This document shows positions 25,619-34,167 of a stretch of DNA of 47,721 bases, piece by piece. The translations under genes and the position numbers were made by a program. Numbering within the stretch: position 1 is the stretch's first letter; every line of letters begins with the position of its first letter. The notes under the pieces are model-generated. The model made no database searches. It saw only the letters and a list, made by a program, of their open reading frames with translations, and had not been told where the DNA came from. Source of the stretch: Subtercola sp. (GTDB lineage Bacteria; Actinomycetota; Actinomycetes; Actinomycetales; Microbacteriaceae); the NCBI GenBank assembly GCA_025463765.1, contig JAODBC010000082.1, positions 1 to 47,721 on the forward strand, in the 5' to 3' direction.

Positions 25619-25670
25619 AGATCACGATAAGTCCCCCGAACTTCACGTTTTGGGGCACTTACTGCGATCT
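25619..25670. terminator. Long imperfect hairpin after hspR
   Basis: Arms 25619-25640 and 25648-25670 pair over about 22 bases with a few mismatches (AGATC, CG, TAAGT, CCCC against GGGG, ACTTA, CG, GATCT) around a seven-base loop. No U-tract follows. It probably marks the end of the dnaK operon; a mobile repeat element is an alternative. Confidence 0.6.
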
Positions 25671-25724
25671 GAGTGAGGGTCGCCGGCGCGTCGAGCGGGG
25701 TGCGGGGGATGCGAGGATGGGGGC

Positions 25725-26603
25725 ATGACGATTGCGCCCCTCGGACTTCTTCTCGATATCGACGGGCCCATCGCGTCACCGCTTACGCGCACCATCGTGC
25801 AGCCGAGCATTCCGGGCGACCTCGTGAAGCTGGTCGCGGCCGGCGTGCCGATTGCCTTCATCACCGGGCGCAGCGACACGTTCGTTCGCGAGCAGGTCGT
25901 GGTGCCCCTGATGGCGGCGGGTTTGGCCGACGCGCTCGCCGGGGGCGGGCGGATGTTCGTGGTCTGCGAAAAGGGCGCAGTCTGGTTCACCATGGGGGCG
26001 CAGGGCGCGGGGCCGGTCGAGGTCGACAACACCGTTGCTCTGCCGCAGTACTTCGCCGACGAGATTCGCCGCGTGGTCGACGAACGATTCGCCGACACGA
26101 TGTTCTTCGACAATACCAAGCGCGCGATGGTGTCGGTCGAGCAGCGGCACGAAGTCGATGCGGCGGTCTTTCAGCAGCAGCAGCCCCTCTACAACGAGGC
26201 CGCCTTCGAGGCACTCGTCGAGCACGGACTCGGTGCGCGTTACGGCGACCGTGAGGTGCCGAACGCCGCGGGAGACGTGCCCTATCGCATCGACCCGACG
26301 ATCATCTCGTCAGACGTCGAGTCGGTCACGCTCGACAAAGATCGTGGTGCCGAACGCGCTCTCAGCTACTTCGTCGAGCACGGCGAGGTTCCGCACACCT
26401 GGCGCTCGGTGGGTGACTCACGCAGCGACTACAAGATGGCCGACTACCTCTACGCCGCCGGCTACGACGTGGCCCATGTCGATGTTCGGCCGGCCGACGG
26501 CCTGCTCGAGCGCCCCTATCGGGTCATCGTGGAGGGTGACCTCATCCACGACGAGGCGGGTGCGGCGTTTCTGTCGTACTGGGTGCGGAAGCTGGGTCTC
26601 TGA
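25725..26603 (+). CDS. HAD-like hydrolase of unknown substrate
   Basis: A 292-residue protein. The nucleophile motif is LLLDIDGPIASP near residue 8, with Pro in place of the usual Thr of DxDGT. FITGRSD is a class II (Cof-like) motif, and TWRSVGDSRSDYKMADYLYAAG is the metal-binding GDxxxD region. The 175-residue cap between them fits subfamily IIB, whose members dephosphorylate sugars or cofactors. GAGGAT ends six bases before the ATG, a weak leaderless promoter. The 3' end overlaps convergent mptB by 62 bases. Confidence 0.8.
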   Translation: MTIAPLGLLLDIDGPIASPLTRTIVQPSIPGDLVKLVAAGVPIAFITGRSDTFVREQVVVPLMAAGLADALAGGGRMFVVCEKGAVWFTMGAQGAGPVEVDNTVALPQYFADEIRRVVDERFADTMFFDNTKRAMVSVEQRHEVDAAVFQQQQPLYNEAAFEALVEHGLGARYGDREVPNAAGDVPYRIDPTIISSDVESVTLDKDRGAERALSYFVEHGEVPHTWRSVGDSRSDYKMADYLYAAGYDVAHVDVRPADGLLERPYRVIVEGDLIHDEAGAAFLSYWVRKLGL

Positions 26604-28245
26604 CCGCTCGGTTCTCTGTGGCCACCCGGTTCCCTGTGGCCACCCGGTTCCCCGGCGCCAGTCGGTTCCCCGCGGTCACTCTGTCGTCAGTGCCCGCCCG
26701 AGCGACACCCGTGAACGCGGGCGCGTTCTTCGCCCGAAGTGCCGCACGGGCATCCGCTCGCTGCCGCCAGAGGTCGCGCAGTCGGCGTAAGAACCGCGGC
26801 AACGACAGGTCTTCGTGAAGACAGTACGCGAAGATCAGCGCGACGGCGCCGGCACTGATGATGGCGTTGCGGATGATCTGCGAAACCACATCGCCCTGAA
26901 CGGCGTCGGGGATATCCATGGTCTCGGCGATGCTGAGCGACGCGAAGAAGATCGAGCCGGAGACGACGAGGTGCGTCTGAATGCCCTCTTTGAGACCCAC
27001 CAGTGCGAACAGCACGATGACCCAGGCGGCGTACCAGGGGTGGATGACCGTGGAAGACAGCACCGCGGCGGCGAATGCCAGGGCGGGGCGCATCAGGGGG
27101 TCGATCTTGCGCATGGTGAACATGATCCAGGCGACGAAGACCACCATGAGCCCCAGGGCCATCAGCTTGATGACCTCGACGGTCATGGTGCTGTCGAGGC
27201 CCAGCGCGTCGAGCGTGCCGCCGAAGGCGCCGGTGATGATGCTGACCGGCGCGTACCAATGCTGCACAGAGCCGGGCGTGGCGAGCGTGAACACCCAGCC
27301 GAAACCGACGTTCGTGATCCAGCCCAGTATGCCGAGAACGGCCGCCGAAAGGGCGAAGGAGGCGAGCCAGTATTTGATCGTGCTGCGCAGGGTTCGGTTC
27401 TGGCCGGCCCAGATGATTCCCACCACGGGCAGGGCCAGCAGGGCGATCGGTTTCACGCCGATCGCGGCGGTGACCAGCAGTGTCGCCACGATCGGGTGCT
27501 TCTTCAGCGCATAGTAGATGCCGGCTACCAGCAGGCCCAGCATCAGAGCATCGTTGTGGCCGCCGACCACGAAGTTGAACATGATGAGCGGGCTCGCCGC
27601 CACCAGCCACAGAACCTTCGCGGGCTCGACGCCACGCAAGCGGGCGATGCGGTACCCGAACAACGCGGTCGCCACCACGCTGGCGATGGCGATCAGCCGG
27701 AACAGCGCGATGGCGGTGACGGGCGACGTGTTGACCGCGCCCATGATCATCTGTTCGATCCAGAGAAAGAGCGGGCCGTACGGCGTTTTGGCGTTCGCCC
27801 ACATCGGGTCGACCCCGATGTTGAACCAGCCGGGAAGAGCTGAGACGGCGTCGTTGTAGGGGTTGAACCCGGCGAGCATCAACCGGCCCTGCGCCACGTA
27901 GGCGAACATGTCACGCGTGTAGAGCGGAACGGAACACGCCAACGGCACGGCCCAGACGATCGATGCCGTCACGACCCGGCGCAGCCCCTCCGCGGGCTCG
28001 TTGCGCAGTTGAACGCCGAGCTTCAGCCACGCGATGATGAGCAGGATGCTCGCAGCAATGACCACGATCGAGAGCACGTAGCCCGCCACGTCGCTCGAGC
28101 GCAGCGTGCTGATAACGGGCCAGCCGAGCACGTTGGAGCCGGGGCCTATCCAGCCGACCCCCAGCGAACCGAGCGCGATGAAGAGCGAAGCCACCAGCCC
28201 CAGAATGAGCGGGGAGCCCAATTCTCGCCTCAGAATGCTCTTCAC
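26542..28245 (-). CDS. mptB: Polyprenol-phosphomannose-dependent alpha-1,6-mannosyltransferase (MptB-like, GT-C)
   Basis: A 567-residue membrane enzyme with about 12-13 hydrophobic helices. The extracytoplasmic loop near residue 100 has PLYTRDMFAYVAQGRLMLAGFNPY, with the acidic residue expected for GT-C catalysis, and WYAPVSIITGAFGG is further on. MptB elongates the mannan core of lipomannan-type glycolipids in actinobacteria. GTG 28245 was preferred to the in-frame GTG at 28269 because TAGAGT lies seven bases upstream. The last 30-35 residues (AGNRLAPGNRVATGNR) are encoded by an 18-base tandem repeat and are probably disordered. The gene is divergent from clpB. Confidence 0.88.
   Translation of the reverse strand: MKSILRRELGSPLILGLVASLFIALGSLGVGWIGPGSNVLGWPVISTLRSSDVAGYVLSIVVIAASILLIIAWLKLGVQLRNEPAEGLRRVVTASIVWAVPLACSVPLYTRDMFAYVAQGRLMLAGFNPYNDAVSALPGWFNIGVDPMWANAKTPYGPLFLWIEQMIMGAVNTSPVTAIALFRLIAIASVVATALFGYRIARLRGVEPAKVLWLVAASPLIMFNFVVGGHNDALMLGLLVAGIYYALKKHPIVATLLVTAAIGVKPIALLALPVVGIIWAGQNRTLRSTIKYWLASFALSAAVLGILGWITNVGFGWVFTLATPGSVQHWYAPVSIITGAFGGTLDALGLDSTMTVEVIKLMALGLMVVFVAWIMFTMRKIDPLMRPALAFAAAVLSSTVIHPWYAAWVIVLFALVGLKEGIQTHLVVSGSIFFASLSIAETMDIPDAVQGDVVSQIIRNAIISAGAVALIFAYCLHEDLSLPRFLRRLRDLWRQRADARAALRAKNAPAFTGVARAGTDDRVTAGNRLAPGNRVATGNRVATENRAVRDPASAPSTTETPHPPRRG
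26609..26680. repeat. Four tandem 18-base units in the 3' end of mptB
   Basis: Units CGGTTCTCTGTGGCCACC, CGGTTCCCTGTGGCCACC and two drifted copies. On the minus strand they encode a GNR-x-x-x hexapeptide repeat at the MptB C-terminus. They begin six bases after the stop codon of the convergent HAD gene. Confidence 0.9.
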
Positions 28246-28252
28246 TGTAAAT

Positions 28253-28258
28253 ACTCTA
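28253..28258 (-). promoter_or_regulatory. -10 element TAGAGT for mptB
   Basis: Minus-strand TAGAGT lies seven bases before the GTG at 28245. Confidence 0.5.
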
Positions 28259-28322
28259 TGAGATACCACCTGTTAAGGGGATGACCGTGCGGTAAATAGT
28301 GGCGGAGCATCGGCATTTTCGG

Positions 28323-28347
28323 TAAACTTGAGCTAAGTCGACTCAAG
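28323..28347 (+). promoter_or_regulatory. clpB promoter -10 with HAIR operator 3
   Basis: TAAACT (28323-28328) overlaps CTTGAGC, seven bases, ACTCAAG (28327-28347). The GGTAAACTTGAGC overlap of -10 and operator is identical to that at dnaK, so both are repressed by HspR in the same geometry. No clear -35 is visible. Confidence 0.85.
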
Positions 28348-28371
28348 TTTTGAATGAAAGGTAATACCCGG

Positions 28372-30543
28372 ATGCAGCCGCAGAGCGGTCAGCAGAACGA
28401 GGAGCAGCAGAGCGCCCTCGAGAAGTACGGCGTCAATCTCACCGAGATCGCCGCCAGCGGCAAGCTCGACCCCGTCATCGGTCGAGACGCCGAGATCCGT
28501 CGTCTCAGCCAGGTGCTGACGCGGCGCACGAAGAACAACCCCGTGCTGATCGGCGAACCCGGCGTCGGCAAGACGGCGGTCGTCGAAGGCCTCGCCCAGC
28601 GCATCGTCGCGGGCGACGTCGCCGATTCGTTGAAGGGCAAGCAGCTCGTCTCGCTCGACCTCGCTGCCCTCGTTGCCGGGGCGAAGTACCGCGGCGAGTT
28701 CGAAGAGCGGCTGAAGGCCGTACTCAAAGAGATCAACGATGCCGACGGCCAGATCATCACGTTCGTCGACGAGCTGCACACGCTGATGGGTGCGGGGGGC
28801 GGCGAGGGCTCCGTCGCGGCCTCCAACATGCTCAAGCCCATGTTGGCCCGTGGTGAGCTGCGGCTCATCGGCGCGACCACGCTCGACGAATACCGCGAGT
28901 TCATCGAAAAAGACGCCGCTCTCGAGCGCCGCTTTCAGCAGGTATACGTGGGCGAGCCGTCAGTCGAAGACACGATTGCCATTCTGCGCGGGCTGAAAGA
29001 GCGTTACGAAGCGCACCACAAAGTGTCGATCGCCGATGCGGCGCTGGTCGCCGCCGCCTCTCTCTCAAACCGCTACATCACGGGCCGCCAGCTGCCCGAC
29101 AAGGCCATCGACCTCATCGACGAAGCAGCTTCGCGCCTGCGCATGGAGATCGACTCGGCTCCCGTCGAGATCGATGAGCTGCGTCGCAGTGTCGACCGAC
29201 TCAAGCTCGAAGAGCTCGCGCTCAAGAAAGAGAAAGACGAGGCCAGCAAACAGCGCCTCGAAAAACTGCGTGCCGACCTCGCGACTCGGCAGGCCGATCT
29301 CGATGTTCTGCAGCAGCGCTGGGAGAAAGAACGCGCCATTCTGAACCGCGTCGGTGAGCTGAAGACCCAGCTCGACGCTGCACGAATGGCAGCCGAGAAG
29401 GCGCAGCGTGAGGGCAACCTCGAGCGGGCATCCAAGTTGTTGTACGGCGAGATTCCCGTCATCGAGCGGCAGCTGCGCGAGGCAGAGAGCGCCGAGCAGA
29501 ATCCCGACGTCGAGCGCATGGTGAACGAGCAGGTCACCGACGGCGACATCGCCGCCGTGATCGCTGCCTGGACGGGCATTCCCGTCGACCGCCTCACTCA
29601 GGGCGAAACCGAAAAGCTGCTGAACCTCGAGAACGAGCTGGGCAAGCGGCTCATCGGGCAGAAGGCGGCGGTCAGGGCCGTCGCCGATGCCGTGCGCCGC
29701 ACGCGCGCGGGCATCTCCGACCCGAACCGGCCGACGGGCTCATTCTTGTTCCTCGGGCCGACCGGTGTGGGCAAGACCGAACTGGCCAAGGCGCTCGCGG
29801 AGTTCTTGTTCGACGATGAGCGGGCGATGATCCGCATCGACATGAGCGAGTACGGCGAGAAGCATTCGGTGGCCCGGCTGCTCGGTGCGCCTCCCGGGTA
29901 CATCGGCTACGAGCAGGGTGGCCAGCTGACCGAGGCGGTGCGCCGCCGCCCCTATTCAGTGGTGCTGATGGACGAGATCGAGAAGGCCCACCCGGAGGTC
30001 TTCGACGTGCTGTTGCAGGTGCTCGACGACGGGCGGCTGACCGATGGGCAAGGTCGTACGGTCGACTTCAGAAACACGATTTTGATTCTGACCTCGAACC
30101 TCGGCTCGCAGTACCTGGTCGACCAGTCGCTCTCTGACGCCTCGAAAGAAGAGCTCGTCATGCAGATCGTGCGCCAGTCGTTCAAGCCCGAGTTCATCAA
30201 CCGGCTCGACGACATCGTGGTGTTCTCCGCACTCTCGCACGACGACCTCGCCCAGATCGTCTCGCTCTACGTCGACCGGCTTGCACGGCGTGTGTCTGAG
30301 CGTGGGCTGTCGCTGGCGGTGACTCCGGATGCCCGGGCCTGGCTTTCAGAGAAGGGCTACGACCCCGTGTACGGAGCCCGGCCGCTGCGCCGGCTCATGC
30401 AGCACGAGATCGACGACCGCCTCTCGATGGCGCTGCTCAGCGGCACCATTCGCGACGGCCAGACGGTCTACGTGGGTCTCGCGCCCGACGGCTCGGGCCT
30501 GACGGTTGCTCCGGCCGACGCCGACCTCGTGCTCGACGACTGA
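28372..30543 (+). CDS. clpB: ATP-dependent disaggregase ClpB lacking the N-terminal domain
   Basis: A 723-residue AAA+ protein. It begins directly before the first ATPase module ([20 protein letters not shown]). It has Walker [10 protein letters not shown], Walker [16 protein letters not shown], the coiled-coil middle domain that defines ClpB (about residues 280-405), then the second Walker [10 protein letters not shown] and [15 protein letters not shown]. Canonical ClpB is 850-870 residues with a 140-residue substrate-docking N-domain, absent here. No IGF/IGL ClpP-binding loop is evident. ATG 28372 with GAAAGG ten bases upstream was preferred to ATG 28354, which lies only six bases after the HAIR element. 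Confidence 0.95.
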   Translation: MQPQSGQQNEEQQSALEKYGVNLTEIAASGKLDPVIGRDAEIRRLSQVLTRRTKNNPVLIGEPGVGKTAVVEGLAQRIVAGDVADSLKGKQLVSLDLAALVAGAKYRGEFEERLKAVLKEINDADGQIITFVDELHTLMGAGGGEGSVAASNMLKPMLARGELRLIGATTLDEYREFIEKDAALERRFQQVYVGEPSVEDTIAILRGLKERYEAHHKVSIADAALVAAASLSNRYITGRQLPDKAIDLIDEAASRLRMEIDSAPVEIDELRRSVDRLKLEELALKKEKDEASKQRLEKLRADLATRQADLDVLQQRWEKERAILNRVGELKTQLDAARMAAEKAQREGNLERASKLLYGEIPVIERQLREAESAEQNPDVERMVNEQVTDGDIAAVIAAWTGIPVDRLTQGETEKLLNLENELGKRLIGQKAAVRAVADAVRRTRAGISDPNRPTGSFLFLGPTGVGKTELAKALAEFLFDDERAMIRIDMSEYGEKHSVARLLGAPPGYIGYEQGGQLTEAVRRRPYSVVLMDEIEKAHPEVFDVLLQVLDDGRLTDGQGRTVDFRNTILILTSNLGSQYLVDQSLSDASKEELVMQIVRQSFKPEFINRLDDIVVFSALSHDDLAQIVSLYVDRLARRVSERGLSLAVTPDARAWLSEKGYDPVYGARPLRRLMQHEIDDRLSMALLSGTIRDGQTVYVGLAPDGSGLTVAPADADLVLDD

Positions 30544-30549
30544 CGGAGG

Positions 30550-30599
30550 CGGCCGCCGCCGGCCGTCTCGCTCTGCCTCATTCTGCACGGCGGCGGCCG
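30550..30599. terminator. G+C-rich hairpin after clpB
   Basis: Perfect 12-base arms at 30550-30561 and 30588-30599 (CGGCCGCCGCCG type) with a 26-base loop, seven bases after the clpB stop. No T-run follows. Confidence 0.55.
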
Positions 30600-30642
30600 G
30601 TGCGTGCCTGCGGTCGCGCATCACAACTACACACGGGGGTGC

Positions 30643-30691
30643 AACGGGCGGAGCTGAGCGCGGCTGCGACGTATACGTCGCTCCGCCCGTT
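30643..30691. repeat. Nested inverted repeat between clpB and the nitroreductase gene
   Basis: The outer arms AACGGGCGGAG (30643-30653) and CTCCGCCCGTT (30681-30691) are exact. Inside lies a perfect 16-base palindrome, GCGACGTATACGTCGC (30666-30681). It sits between convergent genes and could be a bidirectional terminator. The rest of this 270-base gap shows nothing else. Confidence 0.7.
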
Positions 30692-30814
30692 CTCCCACGT
30701 CTCCTGCGCGCGGCGGCCGGGCCGCGGGCCCCGCCTATCCGCTAGACGGCGGTGCGTGGTTGTGCCGCCAGGCCTGCGTCGCGCCGGCCTCGCGCCGACA
30801 TCGCCCGCGACGAG

Positions 30815-31432
30815 TCAGTCGTTGACGGCGATGATCTCGTCGAGCGACTTGCGCGAGCGGGGGGCGAGTTCGCGTTCGCGCGACTTCTCGTCGGGCAGGG
30901 CGTCGGCAGAAGCGACGATGCCGAGAGCGGTGACGGTCATCGGCTCCCAGCGTTCGCCGAGACCGAACGTCTCACGCAGCCCCTCGACATCGATGCCGCC
31001 CATCTGGTGCACGTGCAGCCCGTCGGCGTGGGCCTGCACCGAGAGGTGCGCCATGGCCTGGCCGAGGTCGTACTGCGCCCAGCGCCGGGGCTTGCCGTCT
31101 TCGTCGATGACCTCGGCGATGGCGACGATCAGCACGCTGGCGTTCGGGGTCCAGGCCTGGTTGAAGCCCATCAGGTTCGCATTGATGAGGTCGAACGTAG
31201 CGGTGCCGCGGCGGGCGACGATGAACTTCCACGGCTGGGTATTCGCCGCAGAAGGCGACCAACGAGCGGCCTCGAGGGCAGCGGTCAGTGTCGCCTCGTC
31301 GATGTCGCTGGTCACGTCGAACGAGCGTGGGCTCCAGCGCTCGGTGAGCACGTCGAGAATGGGCACGCTGGTGTCGGCGAGGCGGTCGGTGGGCGACGGG
31401 TTCGTCGCGGGGGTGGCATCGGTGAGCGTCAT
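30815..31432 (-). CDS. Nitroreductase-family FMN oxidoreductase
   Basis: A 205-residue protein with the family pattern ILDVLTERWSPRSFD near residue 25, AARWSPSAANTQPWKFIVAR, and DLGQAMAHLSVQAHADGLHVHQMGG. These flavin enzymes reduce nitro compounds, quinones or similar acceptors with NAD(P)H in the cytoplasm. ATG 31432 is preceded by AAGGAG at ideal spacing. It lies about 100 bases downstream of the threonine aldolase gene on the same strand, with its own likely promoter between them. The substrate is unknown. Confidence 0.9.
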   Translation of the reverse strand: MTLTDATPATNPSPTDRLADTSVPILDVLTERWSPRSFDVTSDIDEATLTAALEAARWSPSAANTQPWKFIVARRGTATFDLINANLMGFNQAWTPNASVLIVAIAEVIDEDGKPRRWAQYDLGQAMAHLSVQAHADGLHVHQMGGIDVEGLRETFGLGERWEPMTVTALGIVASADALPDEKSRERELAPRSRKSLDEIIAVND

Positions 31433-31533
31433 GGGTGGCTCCTTTTCGGTGGATGGTCGGTCAGGCGCCATTGCCTCGTAAGTGCTTAAACCAAACTACT
31501 CCCGCGTTATTCCATGCACCTGCATGAAAACCG

Positions 31534-32679
31534 TCAGCGCGGCAGGAGGGCTGCGAGGGCCGCCGCGAACGCGTCGACGTCTTCTTCGGTGGTGTCGAAT
31601 GCGCACATCCAGCGCACCTCGCCCGTGGCCGGGTTCCAGTCGTAGAAGCGAAAAGTCTCTCGAAGCGCGTCGGCCACCCCGGGCGGCACGATGGCGAAAA
31701 CCGCGTTCGACTGGGTGTCGCGCGTGATGGTGACCCCGGGCATCCGTTCGACCGCGGCGCGCAGCCGCTGCGCCATGGCGTTCGAGTGGGTGGCGGATTC
31801 GAGCCACAGGTCGGTGCCGAGCAGCGCGATGAGCTGCGCCGACACGAAACGCATCTTCGAGGCGAGCTGCATGTCGAGCTTGCGCAGGTAGGTGAGGCCA
31901 ACGGATGCCCGTTCATTCAGTACCACGACCGCCTCGCCGTAGAGCAGGCCGTTCTTGGTTGCGCCGTACGAAAGCACGTCGACTCCCGCATCGGAGGTGA
32001 AGGCGGCGAGCGGAACCCCGAGAAAGGCGGCCGCGTTCGAGATGCGCGCGCCGTCCATGTGCAGCGTCATGCCGTGGGCGTGAGCGTGCTCGGCGATCGC
32101 TCGCACCTCGTCTGGCGTGTAGCAGGTGCCGAGTTCGGTGGTCTGCGTGATCGACACGGCCAGCGGCTGCGCGCGGTGCTCGTCGCCCCAGCCCCAAGCC
32201 TCACGGTCGATGAGGTCGGGCGTGAGCTTGCCGTCGGGCGTATCGACGGTGAGCAGCTTGAGCCCGCCCACCCGCTCGGGCGCGGCGTTCTCGTCGGTGT
32301 GGATGTGCGCGGTCGCCGTGCAGACCACGGCCCCCCAGCGGGGCAGCATCGACTGCAGCCCGACCACGTTGGCCCCGGTGCCGTTGAACACGGGAAACGC
32401 TTCGGCCGCGTCGCCGAAGTGCCCCTTCACAACCTCCTGCAGGCGCGCCGTGTAGACGTCTTCGCCGTACGCGATCTGGTGCCCCTCGTTGGCGGCAGCG
32501 ATGGCGGCGATGACCTGCGGATGCACGCCGGCATAGTTGTCCGACGCGAATCCGCGCCACGCGGGGTCGTGCAGGCGGGTCGCGGGGTCGAACGCGAGCG
32601 GGGTGGGGGTTTCGGGCTGACGGGTGTCGCCGTGCTGGCCTGTGTCGCTGGGGTGAGTTGTGGTTTCGGCGTCGGTCAC
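31534..32679 (-). CDS. Low-specificity L-threonine aldolase
   Basis: A 381-residue PLP enzyme splitting threonine or allo-threonine to glycine and acetaldehyde. It has FASDNYAGVHPQV (about residue 45), GDAAEAFPVFNGTGANVVGL, LHMDGARISNAAA, and the PLP lysine in LSYGATKNGLLYGEA. The first 30 residues are polar and probably disordered. GTG 32679 follows GAGACT at leaderless spacing; the in-frame ATG at 32709 adds non-conserved residues. The sequence upstream (32700-32790) has several short GCG-rich palindromes of unknown role. Confidence 0.9.
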   Translation of the reverse strand: MTDAETTTHPSDTGQHGDTRQPETPTPLAFDPATRLHDPAWRGFASDNYAGVHPQVIAAIAAANEGHQIAYGEDVYTARLQEVVKGHFGDAAEAFPVFNGTGANVVGLQSMLPRWGAVVCTATAHIHTDENAAPERVGGLKLLTVDTPDGKLTPDLIDREAWGWGDEHRAQPLAVSITQTTELGTCYTPDEVRAIAEHAHAHGMTLHMDGARISNAAAFLGVPLAAFTSDAGVDVLSYGATKNGLLYGEAVVVLNERASVGLTYLRKLDMQLASKMRFVSAQLIALLGTDLWLESATHSNAMAQRLRAAVERMPGVTITRDTQSNAVFAIVPPGVADALRETFRFYDWNPATGEVRWMCAFDTTEEDVDAFAAALAALLPR

Positions 32680-32793
32680 GGCATCCAGTCTCTCGCAGAC
32701 GGGGCGCACGCGTGTTGCGTTCGGCGCAAAGCGCTTGCAACGCGTTGTGCGCGGCGGGTGTACTTCTACGGGGCGAGCGCCATTCGATGCCGG

Positions 32794-34020
32794 CTAGGAC
32801 CGCGTGTGCGCCCTCTTGATTGCCTGCTCAATGACCGACCGAACCCGCGTCGACGGCTCGAGTGTGAGTGCAGCCTCCAGCCTTGCCGCGCCCGCAGCTC
32901 CGAATCGGCCGAGGCTGTGTGCGGCTGCGATTCGCACCTCTGCGGCTTTGTCTTGAAGGTAAAGCCCGAGTAGATCTTGTGTGTTTGTCGACGGAAATGC
33001 GCGCAATTCGGATGCGATGCGCGATCGTAGGTTTGCATGAAGTTCGGCAGAGTTGGAGCGGGATACCCTCGCCAAGTGGTCGACCGTGAGTTCGTTTCTT
33101 GCGGAGAATGCAATGAGAGTCAACTCGACGACCGACGGATCGCGGTCGTCGAGTGCGCGAGCGAGACGAACTGAGGCTGTTCGACTCTGGTCGCGCCACA
33201 GCTGGCGCACTGCCGCCAGACGTACGACGACGCTCGTATTATTCAGCTCTGCGGCCACAGTCTCCGTGTCGATGTGATGGTGCCGAGCGAGGAGTTCCAG
33301 TGCGGTCGCTCGTACTTCGAGTTCACTCGTTGCGAATATTGTGTCGACAGCTCGCAGTGTGGCAGGAGTGGGTGCGCCAAGTGAGATCAGCCCGCGCAAG
33401 ATTCCACGGAGCGCTTCCGGTGATTGTGGTCGCCCAAGCTCGTTCACCAGCTCGCGCTCGGTGCCGAGGGTTGCCCATGCCCCTGGAAACCACGCCTCCC
33501 GACCGCTGAGAGCAAAGTCGAGCCATTTGTCGTACCAATCGAGGAACGAGGCCTTTCTCAGGGGGGACGCGATCCACTGCCACGCGGCTGATCGAGTTCC
33601 GGGGTGAAAGTAGATGACCTTTCCGCGGTCTAGACCGTTCAGAGGCAGCAGAACAAGTTCTTCGCCATCTGCAATTGAGATCGCTCCGGCGGCGGGTTCG
33701 CTTGAGCCGTAGTCGGCGAACTCGCGATGCGGGTCGAGAGCGAAGTTGGTGCTGAGGCAGCTGACGGCTTCCGCCTCAATCGCCTCAGTGAAGCGATCTG
33801 ATGAAAGAAGGCTCCCTCCGGGTCCGGGCGCGCATCTACTCACGTGAAGCAGAAAGCTTCTGAATCGGCTCGGGAGTCGAACTGAAAAATCACTTTCGAA
33901 CCGAGCGAGGGTCATCTCGTCTGCAGGCGACTCGAGGTGGATTGCGCGGGCGTTGGCAAGCTCGGTCACTTTTCGACACACTCGGTCGAACTGCGCCTCG
34001 CCGGTCGGCACGTCACTCAT
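32794..34020 (-). CDS. SMI1/KNR4-like domain protein with HEAT repeats
   Basis: A 408-residue protein. Residues about 10-150 match a SMI1/KNR4-type domain (SPADEMTLARFESDFSVRLPSRFRSFLLH, in two blocks, then YFHPGTRSAAWQW). Residues about 200-405 hold helical HEAT-type repeats (VRATALELLARH, VVRLAAVRQLWRD, VRIAAAHSLGRFG, VRSVIEQAIKRA). SMI1/KNR4 domains often act as immunity proteins against contact-dependent toxins, and HEAT repeats are binding scaffolds; no toxin gene is adjacent. Its base composition is visibly lower in G+C than its neighbours, with rarer codons such as ATA, AGA and TTA, which suggests acquisition. ATG 34020 overlaps the end of a small upstream reading frame. Confidence 0.75.
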   Translation of the reverse strand: MSDVPTGEAQFDRVCRKVTELANARAIHLESPADEMTLARFESDFSVRLPSRFRSFLLHVSRCAPGPGGSLLSSDRFTEAIEAEAVSCLSTNFALDPHREFADYGSSEPAAGAISIADGEELVLLPLNGLDRGKVIYFHPGTRSAAWQWIASPLRKASFLDWYDKWLDFALSGREAWFPGAWATLGTERELVNELGRPQSPEALRGILRGLISLGAPTPATLRAVDTIFATSELEVRATALELLARHHHIDTETVAAELNNTSVVVRLAAVRQLWRDQSRTASVRLARALDDRDPSVVELTLIAFSARNELTVDHLARVSRSNSAELHANLRSRIASELRAFPSTNTQDLLGLYLQDKAAEVRIAAAHSLGRFGAAGAARLEAALTLEPSTRVRSVIEQAIKRAHTRS

Positions 34021-34066
34021 GAGACGTTTGTGGACACTGGCGACGCGCATGCATTGGTAATGACAT
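34013..34066 (-). CDS. Candidate 17-residue leader peptide of the SMI1/HEAT gene
   Basis: The ATG at 34066 lies exactly six bases after a consensus -10, TATACT (minus strand, 34073-34078). The frame encodes MSLPMHARRQCPQTSHE and stops at TGA 34015-34013, overlapping the downstream ATG at 34020 (ATGAGTGA). The main gene has no Shine-Dalgarno, so termination-reinitiation from this leaderless frame would explain how it is translated. This is inference from positions only. Confidence 0.45.
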   Translation of the reverse strand: MSLPMHARRQCPQTSHE

Positions 34067-34072
34067 TTACTC

Positions 34073-34078
34073 AGTATA
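34073..34078 (-). promoter_or_regulatory. -10 element TATACT upstream of the leader peptide
   Basis: Near-perfect -10 hexamer on the minus strand, six bases before the ATG at 34066. Confidence 0.6.
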
Positions 34079-34167
34079 AGACGGACGCATTCCGATGCGT
34101 TAGCCGGCGTTGTGGTTTTTGGCGCTTTTGGCACAAACCGGCAGACTGGAGGCAGGGAGGCCGCCGC

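Noticed and set aside
32700..32790. Replication-origin-like or integration site made of GCG palindromes upstream of threonine aldolase
   Set aside because: No DnaA boxes, no integrase and no direct repeats flank it; the short palindromes are expected in such G+C-rich DNA.
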